Shown: one piece after another, positions 1 through 6,899 of the stretch | Position numbering within the stretch: the first letter of the stretch is position 1 | How the letters are laid out: each line of letters opens with the position of its first letter | Assembly: GCA_021770065.1 (NCBI GenBank) | Contig: JAETRR010000030.1 | Span: forward strand, 1-49,512 | Reading direction: 5' to 3' | DNA length: 49,512 bases | Source: Lachnoclostridium sp. | GTDB lineage: Bacteria > Bacillota > Clostridia > Lachnospirales > Lachnospiraceae | The notes under the pieces: generated by a model | What the model was told of the DNA's origin: nothing | Seen by the model: only the letters and a program-made list of their open reading frames with translations | Database searches by the model: none | Made by a program: the position numbers and the translations under genes

Positions 1-57
1 AAAAAGGCCGCACAAGATGAGGTAATTGTCAAGTATATATTTGAAAATATTAGTTAG
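1..57 (+). CDS. C-terminal tail of an unknown gene (partial)
   Basis: Frame 1 is open from the window edge to a TAG stop and would encode 18 residues ending in YIFENIS. The residues look like ordinary protein, but the fragment is too short to identify a family. The only support is an open frame at the window edge followed by non-coding, hairpin-rich DNA. It could be chance. Confidence 0.3.
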   Translation, partial: KKAAQDEVIVKYIFENIS

Positions 58-103
58 CGGTGGAAAAACAGTATCCTGGATAAATGATCCAGAATCCTGT
101 TAA

Positions 104-131
104 GTTACTGACATTGAGAGTGAACAGTAAC
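104..131. repeat. Left palindromic repeat flanking the toxin module
   Basis: GTTACTG (104-110) and CAGTAAC (125-131) form a perfect 7-bp stem. The arm GAGTGAACAGTAACA (118-132) recurs in inverted orientation at 531-545, on the other side of the toxin module. This looks like an intergenic REP-type palindrome. Confidence 0.5.
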
Positions 132-170
132 AACAAAAGGTCTGCTTATATTAATTTAAGAAAATAATGG

Positions 171-199
171 TTGTCATAAAAATGGATTTATGTTAATAT
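171..199 (+). promoter_or_regulatory. Promoter of the Hol-Tox toxin mRNA
   Basis: A sigma-A-like promoter is visible: TTGTCA at 171-176, a 17-bp spacer, and TAATAT at 194-199. The predicted transcript starts near 206. Its leader carries a G/C-rich hairpin at 247-263 (7-bp stem, UAU loop) just upstream of the ribosome binding site. Confidence 0.6.
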
Positions 200-281
200 G
201 CAAATGTGATGCTGCCGAATACGGTAGGCGGTTGCCCTCGCTTTATGGGGGGCTATGCCCTCCAATCGAAAGAAAGGGGGG

Positions 282-374
282 ATGGCTATGGTTACATATG
301 ATGGGCTTTTTCAGCTCGGATTATTGATTGTTGCTATTGTAAGTCTTGTTTATCAGATTACACATAAAAAATAA
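282..374 (+). CDS. Hol-Tox family type I toxin, 30 aa
   Basis: This small gene encodes a 30-residue peptide starting MAMVTYDGLFQLGLLIVAIV, with one hydrophobic helix at about residues 9-24 and a basic tail (HKK). The pattern, an MVTY-type start followed by LFQLGL, matches the putative holin-like toxin (Hol-Tox) family of Firmicutes. Members are membrane-active peptides of type I toxin-antitoxin systems held in check by antisense RNA. The start is preceded by AAAGGGGGG. A clear promoter lies upstream, a bidirectional terminator directly follows the stop codon, and a convergent antisense promoter lies at 466-494. Toxicity is inferred from the family. The alternative, a chance small ORF, is unlikely given the arrangement. 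Confidence 0.75.
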   Translation: MAMVTYDGLFQLGLLIVAIVSLVYQITHKK

Positions 375-459
375 CCGCCTGGTCCTCACAAAACTGAGCG
401 GTTATTTTTGTAACTAATTGGTTTAGAGGGCAACCGTCTATTGAGGTGGCATCACTCTT
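366..459 (-). ncRNA. Predicted antisense antitoxin RNA
   Basis: This RNA of about 90-95 nt is inferred from the strong minus-strand promoter at 466-494 and the bidirectional hairpin at 367-412. It would be complementary to the toxin mRNA's terminator and last codons. Its ends are predictions only. Confidence 0.5.
367..412. terminator. Bidirectional terminator shared by toxin mRNA and antisense RNA
   Basis: An A-rich arm ending in AATAACCGC pairs with GCGGTTATTTTT across an 18-nt loop. It is A-rich on the 5' side and T-rich on the 3' side, so it can stop transcription from both directions. It overlaps the toxin stop codon. Confidence 0.7.
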
Positions 460-465
460 GTAATT

Positions 466-494
466 ATAATAGCATTTGCAGTGAAATATGTCAA
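466..494 (-). promoter_or_regulatory. Antisense RNA promoter opposing the toxin
   Basis: On the minus strand there is a perfect -35 box TTGACA (494-489), a 17-bp spacer, and TATTAT (471-466). The RNA would start near 459 and run toward the toxin gene, ending at the shared terminator. It would overlap the 3' end of the toxin mRNA, the usual geometry of a type I antitoxin RNA. Confidence 0.65.
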
Positions 495-531
495 TTATCA
501 AAAATTAATATGGCTTAAAAAGGTCTAAGGT

Positions 532-558
532 GTTACTGTTCACTCCGTGACCAGTAAC
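532..558. repeat. Right palindromic repeat flanking the toxin module
   Basis: GTTACTG (532-538) pairs with CAGTAAC (552-558), with an inner TCAC/GTGA stem and a TCC loop. It is the counterpart of the palindrome at 104-131. The rest of the gap 375-677 holds the terminator, the antisense promoter and the promoter of the next gene. Confidence 0.5.
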
Positions 559-596
559 TCGTGACTTCCAAAATTCAAAGTGTATGGAATAAAACC

Positions 597-625
597 TTTA
601 CACTTTAAAATCAGATTGTTATAAT
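597..625 (+). promoter_or_regulatory. Promoter for the small gene at 678
   Basis: TTTACA (597-602), a 17-bp spacer and a perfect TATAAT (620-625) predict a transcript starting near 632, about 46 nt before the start codon. Confidence 0.6.
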
Positions 626-677
626 AAAATATCAGATACCGGTTAGCAGTATTTTACAGAAAGAAAGCAGGTGCAGT

Positions 678-872
678 ATGCCGCTGGATGGACTTGAGGT
701 TACAAAAGCTGCAATTGATGACTTTAAGGAGATTCAGAGATATATGGTTTTGGCAAAAGAAGAAAAAGCCGAAAAGACATACGCTGAATTAAAAGGAGAA
801 TACCTTTCTCTAAAAGCAATCCTGCAGGCGGCTGGTGTGAATATGACGGATATTGATGAAATAAAAGAATAA
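678..872 (+). CDS. Small helical protein of unknown function, 64 aa
   Basis: The gene encodes a soluble, charged 64-residue protein, predicted to be mostly helical, with no signal peptide, membrane segment or cysteine. The middle (about residues 16-50) is rich in Lys, Glu and Ala and could form a helical hairpin. I do not recognise the family. It is likely real because a consensus promoter lies at the right distance and the frame is clean up to the tRNA. The ribosome binding site (AGCAGGTG) is modest. It may be transcribed alone, since the next feature is on the opposite strand. Confidence 0.55.
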   Translation: MPLDGLEVTKAAIDDFKEIQRYMVLAKEEKAEKTYAELKGEYLSLKAILQAAGVNMTDIDEIKE

Positions 873-895
873 AAGTAAAAATCAGTAGAAAAAAA

Positions 896-968
896 TGGAG
901 CATACGGGATTCGAACCCGTGACCTCCACACTGCCAGTGTGGCGCGCTCCCAGCTGCGCCAATGCCCC
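896..968 (-). tRNA. tRNA-Ala (anticodon GGC)
   Basis: The minus strand folds into a 73-nt cloverleaf. The acceptor arm GGGGCAT pairs with ATGCTCC, the anticodon stem is CCACA/TGTGG around the loop CTGGCAG, and the T loop is GTTCGAATC. The anticodon GGC reads alanine GCC codons. The discriminator is A, and CCA is not encoded: a T-run follows directly. A promoter lies upstream on the same strand. Confidence 0.95.
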
Positions 969-977
969 ATTGCGTTT

Positions 978-1006
978 AGTATAACACAAAATATCCGACA
1001 GTACAA
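978..1006 (-). promoter_or_regulatory. tRNA-Ala promoter
   Basis: On the minus strand, TTGTAC (1006-1001), a 17-bp spacer and TATACT (983-978) lie about 10 bp before the tRNA 5' end. Confidence 0.6.
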
Positions 1007-1040
1007 GAAAATTTTTTGAAAGAAAAAGGAGATTAGACCT

Positions 1041-2027
1041 ATGAGAATTCGAATCGGTATTTTAGGCTATGGAAACCTGGGACGGGGCGTAGAGTGCGCA
1101 GTCCGTCAGAACCCGGACATGGAGCTTCGGGCCGTATTCACCAGAAGGGACCCGGAGAACGTAAAGATATTGACAGACACGGCGAAGGTCTGCCATATAG
1201 ATGAGGCAGAGAACTGGCAGGGAGAGCTGGATGTCCTGATTCTCTGCGGCGGAAGCGCTTCGGATCTTCCGGTACAGACCCCGAAGTACGCCGGGCTTTT
1301 TAATGTGGTAGACAGTTTCGACACCCATGCGCGGATACCTGAGCACTTTGCGGCAGTAGATGCGGCGGCAGGGAAGGCGGGCAGAACAGCCGTCATTTCC
1401 GTGGGCTGGGATCCGGGAATGTTTTCCCTGAACCGCATGTATGCAGGCGCCATTCTGCCGGAAGGAAAGGACTATACCTTCTGGGGACGCGGCGTGAGCC
1501 AGGGGCATTCCGACGCGGTGCGCAGAATCAAAGGGGTCAAAGATGCCAGACAGTATACCATTCCCGTGGAAACGGCCCTGGCATCCGTGCGGGCCGGAGA
1601 GAACCCGGATCTGACTACCAGAGAAAAACATACGAGAGAGTGCTTTGTAGTTCTGGAAGAGGGTGCGGATGCGGCAAAGGTAGAGGAAGAGATCAAAACC
1701 ATGCCCAACTATTTCGCAGATTATGATACTACCGTACATTTCATAAGCGAAGAAGAGATGAAGCGCGATCACAGCCGGATTCCCCACGGGGGCTTTGTGC
1801 TGCGAAGCGGCGTGACGGGCCGGGAAAAAGAAAATCATCATCTGATTGAGTACAGCTTAAAGCTAGATTCCAACCCGGAATTTACCTCCAGCGTGCTTAC
1901 GGCTTACGCAAGGGCGGCTTACCGCCTGTCGGCAGAGGGCGTGCATGGATGCAAGACCGTATTTGACATTGCGCCGGCCTATTTAAGCCCGAAGAGCGGA
2001 GAAGAGCTGCGGAAAACTCTTCTATAA
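1041..2027 (+). CDS. ddh: meso-diaminopimelate D-dehydrogenase
   Basis: Ddh is an NADPH-dependent cytoplasmic enzyme that interconverts L-2-amino-6-oxopimelate (tetrahydrodipicolinate) and meso-diaminopimelate, giving a one-step route to DAP for peptidoglycan and lysine. The 328-residue length is normal for the family. The N-terminus carries the Rossmann motif GYGNLG at about residues 9-14, and the stretch SVGWDPGMFSLNR is typical of this dehydrogenase. AAAGGAG lies 10 nt before the ATG. A DUF2284 gene follows 18 bp downstream, probably on the same transcript. The tRNA-Ala upstream is divergent. Confidence 0.93.
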   Translation: MRIRIGILGYGNLGRGVECAVRQNPDMELRAVFTRRDPENVKILTDTAKVCHIDEAENWQGELDVLILCGGSASDLPVQTPKYAGLFNVVDSFDTHARIPEHFAAVDAAAGKAGRTAVISVGWDPGMFSLNRMYAGAILPEGKDYTFWGRGVSQGHSDAVRRIKGVKDARQYTIPVETALASVRAGENPDLTTREKHTRECFVVLEEGADAAKVEEEIKTMPNYFADYDTTVHFISEEEMKRDHSRIPHGGFVLRSGVTGREKENHHLIEYSLKLDSNPEFTSSVLTAYARAAYRLSAEGVHGCKTVFDIAPAYLSPKSGEELRKTLL

Positions 2028-2045
2028 AAATTTACAGGAGCACAC

Positions 2046-2582
2046 ATGAATAAGCAGACCATCGAATCACAGATAGCCGAATTACCCGTCTGCGATTATG
2101 CATTTATCGAAATCAGAGATATCCCCTTCCGGGAGGAAGTGCGCTATATCTGCAAAACAGAATGTTCCAGATACGGAAAGTCATGGTCCTGTCCGCCGGC
2201 GGTCGGAACGGTGGAGGAATGCAGGGAGCGCTGTAGAGCTTATGACGGAGCCTTCCTTTTCACTACCATGACAGAAGTGCCGGACATGGAGGATCTGGAA
2301 GGCATGCTGGCAACACGGAAGGACCATGAGGAAATCACGCGCAGAATCCGGAATCTTTTTCTGGAGGAGTGCAGTGGGGTTCTGGCATTGTCCACGGAAT
2401 CCTGTGCCGTATGTGAGCACTGTACCTATCCCGATGCCCCCTGCCGTTTTCCGGATCGGATGTTTCCGAGCGTGGAGGGCTTCGGAATTCTTGTTACAGG
2501 CCTTGCGGAACAGTGCGGCATTACTTTTTTAAGCGGCGGCAACCTGGTTACCTGGTTCAGTCTGATCCTTTATCGGGAATAG
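2046..2582 (+). CDS. DUF2284 cysteine-rich metal-binding protein
   Basis: This 178-residue soluble protein belongs to the DUF2284 (COG5423) group of predicted metal-binding proteins common in anaerobes. Conserved cysteines cluster in two places: CKTECSRYGKSWSCPP near residues 38-53, and CAVCEHCTYPDAPCRFP near 120-137. These could ligate an iron-sulfur cluster or another metal, but the biochemical role is not established. ACAGGAGCACAC precedes the ATG. It sits 18 bp after ddh and before the sporulation genes, so it may be cotranscribed with ddh. The membership call is by pattern, the metal binding is inference. Confidence 0.8.
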   Translation: MNKQTIESQIAELPVCDYAFIEIRDIPFREEVRYICKTECSRYGKSWSCPPAVGTVEECRERCRAYDGAFLFTTMTEVPDMEDLEGMLATRKDHEEITRRIRNLFLEECSGVLALSTESCAVCEHCTYPDAPCRFPDRMFPSVEGFGILVTGLAEQCGITFLSGGNLVTWFSLILYRE

Positions 2583-2636
2583 AACTTTCCGCCCGGGCAT
2601 ATAGTAAAAGTAAGGAAATGAGAAAGCCCGGGACCA

Positions 2637-2897
2637 ATGAACTGGAAGGAAGAAATGACGGATGCATTAAATCTGCCCAAGGATTTGATGCTCGGCGCGG
2701 TGATTATAACCATCACCGGAAAACATGAGGCTTATGTGGAGAACTACATGAGCCTTATTGAATATACGGAGGAACTGATCCGCATTCAGACAAAGACCTG
2801 CAAGCTGGAAATCCGCGGAGTCCATCTGTACATCTCCTACTATACGAATGATGAAATGAAGATCACCGGAGAAATTCAGGAGGTGAAATATTGCTGA
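2637..2897 (+). CDS. yqfC: Sporulation protein YqfC
   Basis: This 86-residue protein fits the YabP/YqfC family, small sporulation-associated proteins made in the mother cell of Bacillus and clostridia. The order yqfC-yqfD-phoH-ybeY seen here is the conserved Firmicutes arrangement and supports the call. The last codons overlap the yqfD start by 7 bp, suggesting translational coupling. No strong ribosome binding site is visible before this ATG (GAAAG only, about 15 nt away), so the start is less certain than the identity. Confidence 0.85.
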   Translation: MNWKEEMTDALNLPKDLMLGAVIITITGKHEAYVENYMSLIEYTEELIRIQTKTCKLEIRGVHLYISYYTNDEMKITGEIQEVKYC

Positions 2898-4126
2898 TTT
2901 CATTTTTTCGTTATCTTTACGGATATGTGCGTATACGGCTCACAGGCTATTCGCCGGAGCGTTTTTTAAATCTCTGCAAGGCTCATCACATCGAGATCTG
3001 GGATTTACAGAATAACGGCGGCTATTATGAAATGAACGTAAGTATCCGGGATTTTCGGAGGCTTAAGCCCTTGAGAAGGAAGACGAAAGCCCGCCTTCTG
3101 ATCACTGAGCGGCACGGGCTTCCCTTTTTTTTGCATCATTACCGGAACCGGAAAATGTTTGCGGCCGGGATATTTTTGTGCATTGCATTTCTGTACACCA
3201 TGTCCCTGTTCATCTGGAACATTCACATTGAGGGCAATTATTCCAGAACGACCGATGTGATTTTGGATTACCTGGAATCGGAGCATATCGTCCACGGTAT
3301 GAAAAAAAGCCGGGTGGACTGTAAAGAGATCCAGTCTATGATCCGTATTCAGTTCCCGGATATTATCTGGGTTTCTGCGGAGATAAAGGGGACGCGCCTG
3401 ATTATCCGCATCCGGGAAAATATGGACAGCATAGCCGTAAAAGAAGAGGCGCAGTCCGACGGGCCTCAGGACATCAAAGCGGCCAGGGAAGGCATTATCA
3501 CAAGTGTCCTTGTCCGCAGCGGCGTGTCGCAGATTCAGGTGGGCGATGAGGTGGAACAGGGGCAGCTTCTGGTGCAGGGGCGGATCGATATTTTAAATGA
3601 CAGCGGCGAAGTTGCCGGCTATCAGTACACGGCGGCAGATGCGGATGTGTATGCCAGGACCACTTACACGTATTATGATGAATTTGTATTGTCCCATGAG
3701 GTACGGCATCCCACAGGGAAAAAGTGCCATGGTTTTTATGCAAAGCTGGGAGGAAAGACCATTTCTTTTGAGCCGAAACCGGATTTTGAGCGCTTCAGCA
3801 CCCTGAGTACAGAGTACCCTTTAAAGCTTACAGAGAATTTTTACCTGCCCCTGGCATTTGGTTCCACCTGCTATGAAGAGTATGAAATATATACAGAATC
3901 TTACAGTAAAGAGGAGGCCAGAGCCATTGCAGAAGCAAATTTGGACGAATTTCAGGAAAATTTAATACAAAAGGGGGTTCAAATTATTGAAAATAATGTT
4001 AAAATAGAAGTCGGCACAAATACCTGTATGGCTGCAGGGACGATTACGGCAGTCGAAGAGATTGGGAGCAGCGCGCCGGCGGAGATTCTGGAAGCGCCGC
4101 CGCAGCCATCCGAAGAAGAAAAGTAA
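2891..4126 (+). CDS. yqfD: Sporulation protein YqfD
   Basis: YqfD is a membrane-anchored sporulation protein partnered with YqfC. The 411 residues include a hydrophobic segment at about 92-110 (FAAGIFLCIAFLYTMSLFI) separating a basic N-terminal domain from a large domain predicted outside the membrane. The start is TTG, chosen because AGGAGGTG lies at optimal distance and the gene overlaps yqfC by 7 bp. The C-terminus ends in an acidic tail (PSEEEK). A weakly spaced phoH follows after 26 bp. Its exact role in sporulation is not known in detail. Confidence 0.9.
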   Translation: MLISFFRYLYGYVRIRLTGYSPERFLNLCKAHHIEIWDLQNNGGYYEMNVSIRDFRRLKPLRRKTKARLLITERHGLPFFLHHYRNRKMFAAGIFLCIAFLYTMSLFIWNIHIEGNYSRTTDVILDYLESEHIVHGMKKSRVDCKEIQSMIRIQFPDIIWVSAEIKGTRLIIRIRENMDSIAVKEEAQSDGPQDIKAAREGIITSVLVRSGVSQIQVGDEVEQGQLLVQGRIDILNDSGEVAGYQYTAADADVYARTTYTYYDEFVLSHEVRHPTGKKCHGFYAKLGGKTISFEPKPDFERFSTLSTEYPLKLTENFYLPLAFGSTCYEEYEIYTESYSKEEARAIAEANLDEFQENLIQKGVQIIENNVKIEVGTNTCMAAGTITAVEEIGSSAPAEILEAPPQPSEEEK

Positions 4127-4152
4127 AAGGAAAAAGACAGGAGCAGTAAGAT

Positions 4153-5160
4153 TTGAATATAGCAGAAACCCTGATAGACATACCATCCGAGCATGAGCGC
4201 AATGTATTCGGGCAGTTTGACGCTTTTGTAAAAAAGATTGAGCAGACTCTGAAGGTCTCCGTGATTCCAAGAGACGGCTCGGTAAAGATTCTCGGCCCGG
4301 AAAAACGGGGCAGACAGGCGGCCCGGGTTCTGGAACAGTTATTAATTCTCTCCGAACGGGGCAATATAATACAGGAGCAGAATGTGGACTATGCCCTGGC
4401 CTTGTCCATGGAAGGGCAGGAAGAGGCGCTCACAGAGATTGACCGGGATCTGATCTGCCACACGATGAGTGGCAAGCCCATCAAGCCCAAGACCCTGGGA
4501 CAGAAGCGCTACGTGGATCTCATCCGGGAACGGATGATAGTCTTCGGAACCGGCCCTGCCGGAACAGGCAAGACCTATCTTGCCATGGCTATGGCGATCA
4601 CGGCCTTTAAGAATGACGAAGTAAGCCGGATCATTCTGACAAGGCCGGCCATAGAAGCAGGGGAGAAGCTGGGTTTCCTGCCGGGAGATCTTCAGAGCAA
4701 GGTGGATCCGTATCTCAGGCCGCTCTACGATGCCCTGTATGAGATTATGGGGGCGGACAGCTTTCTGAAGAATATGGAGCGGGGGCTGATTGAGGTGGCT
4801 CCTCTGGCTTACATGAGAGGCAGGACTCTGGATAACGCCTATATTATCCTGGATGAAGCCCAGAATACCACCCCGGCCCAGATGAAGATGTTTTTAACAC
4901 GAATCGGTTTCGGTTCCAAGGTAATAGTAACCGGGGATTCCAGCCAGAAGGATCTGCCTTCCGGAACGCGCTCCGGGCTGGAGGTTGCACTGAAGGTGCT
5001 GGCCGGGGTGGAGGAGATTGGCTTCTGTGCCCTTACCAGCAAGGATGTAGTGCGCCATCCCCTGGTCCAGAAAATTGTACAGGCATATGACAGCTACGAG
5101 CAGGCTTTGGAACGCCGGGGCAAAAGAAAGGATATTTATGACAATCAATCTAGAAGATGA
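4153..5160 (+). CDS. phoH: PhoH family ATPase
   Basis: PhoH-like proteins are cytoplasmic P-loop ATPases, related to the helicase domain of RNA-processing enzymes and genetically linked to ybeY and 16S rRNA maturation. This 335-residue protein has the Walker A motif GPAGTGKT at about residues 134-141 and Walker B IILDEAQN near 230-237, followed by TGDSSQKDLP (sensor region). The start is TTG with an AGGAG upstream. The end overlaps the start of ybeY by 23 bp in another frame, which argues for tight cotranslation. Confidence 0.93.
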   Translation: MNIAETLIDIPSEHERNVFGQFDAFVKKIEQTLKVSVIPRDGSVKILGPEKRGRQAARVLEQLLILSERGNIIQEQNVDYALALSMEGQEEALTEIDRDLICHTMSGKPIKPKTLGQKRYVDLIRERMIVFGTGPAGTGKTYLAMAMAITAFKNDEVSRIILTRPAIEAGEKLGFLPGDLQSKVDPYLRPLYDALYEIMGADSFLKNMERGLIEVAPLAYMRGRTLDNAYIILDEAQNTTPAQMKMFLTRIGFGSKVIVTGDSSQKDLPSGTRSGLEVALKVLAGVEEIGFCALTSKDVVRHPLVQKIVQAYDSYEQALERRGKRKDIYDNQSRR

Positions 5161-5638
5161 GGTTAATATACAGATTCCGGAGACGGAACTTCCGGTTCTG
5201 GCCAGAAAAGTTCTGGAAGCGGCCCTGGATTATGAGGGCTGTCCCTATGAGACGGAAATCAGTCTGCTTTTGACAGACAATGCCGGTATCCGAAAGCTTA
5301 ACCGGGAATACCGGAATATCGACAGGGCTACAGACGTGCTGTCTTTTCCCATGCTGGAGTATGACAGCCCCTCGGATTTTTCCTGTGCAGAGACACAGGT
5401 CTGCGGCTGCTTTAACCCGGAGACGGGAGAACTGCTGCTGGGAGACATTATTATTTCCATGGAAAAGATGCGTGAGCAGGCAAAAAAGTACAGGCACAGT
5501 GAGAAGAGAGAGTTTGCCTTTCTGCTTACCCACAGTATGCTGCATCTCTTCGGCTATGACCACATGGAAACGGGTGATGCAAAGGAAATGGAGGAAAGGC
5601 AAGAGGCTATCCTTCGTTCTTTGAATATTTTACGTTAG
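5138..5638 (+). CDS. ybeY: Endoribonuclease YbeY
   Basis: YbeY is a zinc-dependent single-strand endoribonuclease that matures the 3' end of 16S rRNA and takes part in ribosome quality control. The catalytic signature HSMLHLFGYDH (HxxxHxxGxDH) lies at about residues 131-141 of 166. I chose the ATG at 5138, preceded by AAAGGA, instead of the in-frame TTG 63 bp upstream, because family members begin near the sequence MTINLEDEV. It overlaps phoH, completing the yqfC-yqfD-phoH-ybeY block. Confidence 0.93.
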   Translation: MTINLEDEVNIQIPETELPVLARKVLEAALDYEGCPYETEISLLLTDNAGIRKLNREYRNIDRATDVLSFPMLEYDSPSDFSCAETQVCGCFNPETGELLLGDIIISMEKMREQAKKYRHSEKREFAFLLTHSMLHLFGYDHMETGDAKEMEERQEAILRSLNILR

Positions 5639-5706
5639 AAAAGAAAACCGCAGTATGCCGGATAAAGGACACGCCCGGGGCTGCGGAATTGAAATGGAGG
5701 TAAAGT

Positions 5707-6834
5707 ATGAAAAAGAGAAGGCTGTTTTTTCTGCTTTTGTCTATTGTGCTGATTTTCGCAGGCTGTGGAAAAGGCAAATCAGAGAAAGAAGACTTTGATA
5801 CGGAAAATGAGGTTGTGGAAGGTGAGGAAAACCAGGGAGCAGGCACAGATACCCGGGAAGTAGTGGACGGCAGAGTGCGCAGCTATCTTACGGGCGAGTG
5901 GATTGACCAGGAGCTCGGAACAAAGCGGCCCCTGGCTATCATGCTCAATAATAAGAAGGAAGCCCTTCCCATGTCCGGCGTGAACAATGCCGGTGTGATT
6001 TACGAATGCCCGGTGGAAAAGCGGATTACGCGGTGGATGGGGCTTTTTGAGGACTGGGAAGATCTGGAACGGATTGGATCCGTTCGCAGCTGCCGTCTTT
6101 ATTTCCTTCATTTTGCACAGGAATTTGATGCGGTTTACGCTCATTTCGGACAGGCATTCTATGCTCTGGATTCTCTCAACAGCGGCGAATTTGACGTGCT
6201 TTCCGGAGGAACCAAGGGGATTGACAAGCCGGCAGCCAATATGTATGATCGGGTCTCCCGTCCGGGAAAAGACTGGGAGCATACACTGTATGCATTTCCG
6301 GAGGGAATCAAAAAGGACATAGAGAAAAAGGGCTACAGTATGGATCTGCCGGGTGACTTTGCCGAAAAGTTCCGTTTTGCTCCGGCAGGGGAGATTGAAG
6401 AATATGAGGGATATCCGGATGCCGTCTTCCTGCAGCCGGGAGGCACCCATGGGGAAAACGGTTTTGGCGGCGTGAAGGCTACCTTTGAATACAATGCTTC
6501 CGATCGGAAGTATTACCGCTCCACCTACGGCAACCCTCATATAGACGAGCTGACGGGGGAGCAGGTTGCGGTGACCAATGTAATTTTCCAGTACTGTGAC
6601 GGCGTTGTACTGGATGCGGATGATTATCTGCATTTTGCCACGCAGTCTTATAACAACGACTGTATCGTATTTACCAACGGGAAAATGATTGAGGGATACT
6701 GGAACACGGAAGGGGATCTGGGAGCCCCGGCCCGGTACTATGATAAAGACAACAATCAGATTGTATTAAATAACGGAAAAACTTTTGTCTGCATTATCTG
6801 GAATGACTATGCGGATGAGGTGGTAATTCAGTAG
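5707..6834 (+). CDS. YerB-like DUF3048 lipoprotein
   Basis: The protein (375 aa) starts with a lipoprotein signal peptide, MKKRRLFFLLLSIVLIFAGC, with the lipobox cysteine at residue 20, so it should be anchored on the outer face of the membrane. After an acidic linker, the rest matches the DUF3048 family represented by Bacillus YerB: RPLAIMLNNKKEALPMSG near residues 77-94, then a region around GSVRSCRLYF. Function is unknown. A strong GGAGG precedes the ATG. A hairpin at 6842-6869 lies after the stop. Confidence 0.85.
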   Translation: MKKRRLFFLLLSIVLIFAGCGKGKSEKEDFDTENEVVEGEENQGAGTDTREVVDGRVRSYLTGEWIDQELGTKRPLAIMLNNKKEALPMSGVNNAGVIYECPVEKRITRWMGLFEDWEDLERIGSVRSCRLYFLHFAQEFDAVYAHFGQAFYALDSLNSGEFDVLSGGTKGIDKPAANMYDRVSRPGKDWEHTLYAFPEGIKKDIEKKGYSMDLPGDFAEKFRFAPAGEIEEYEGYPDAVFLQPGGTHGENGFGGVKATFEYNASDRKYYRSTYGNPHIDELTGEQVAVTNVIFQYCDGVVLDADDYLHFATQSYNNDCIVFTNGKMIEGYWNTEGDLGAPARYYDKDNNQIVLNNGKTFVCIIWNDYADEVVIQ

Positions 6835-6841
6835 ATTTTGC

Positions 6842-6869
6842 GTAACAGCTCCGCTGTCAGAGCTGTTAC
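6842..6869 (+). terminator. Hairpin after the DUF3048 gene
   Basis: GTAACAGCTC (6842-6851) pairs perfectly with GAGCTGTTAC (6860-6869) around an 8-nt loop. There is no long T-run after it (only CCGTTTA), so it may be a weak terminator or a processing or stability hairpin. Confidence 0.45.
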
Positions 6870-6899
6870 CCGTTTATGCAGGCCGGCGGAAGGGCAGAT

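Noticed and set aside
734..1006. 90-codon minus-strand frame across the tRNA
   Set aside because: It runs through the tRNA-Ala gene and shows no ribosome site or family pattern.
1062..1841. Long minus-strand frame (259 codons) inside ddh
   Set aside because: It is the antisense of a well-recognised gene and has no recognisable protein features; high GC in third positions often leaves such open frames.
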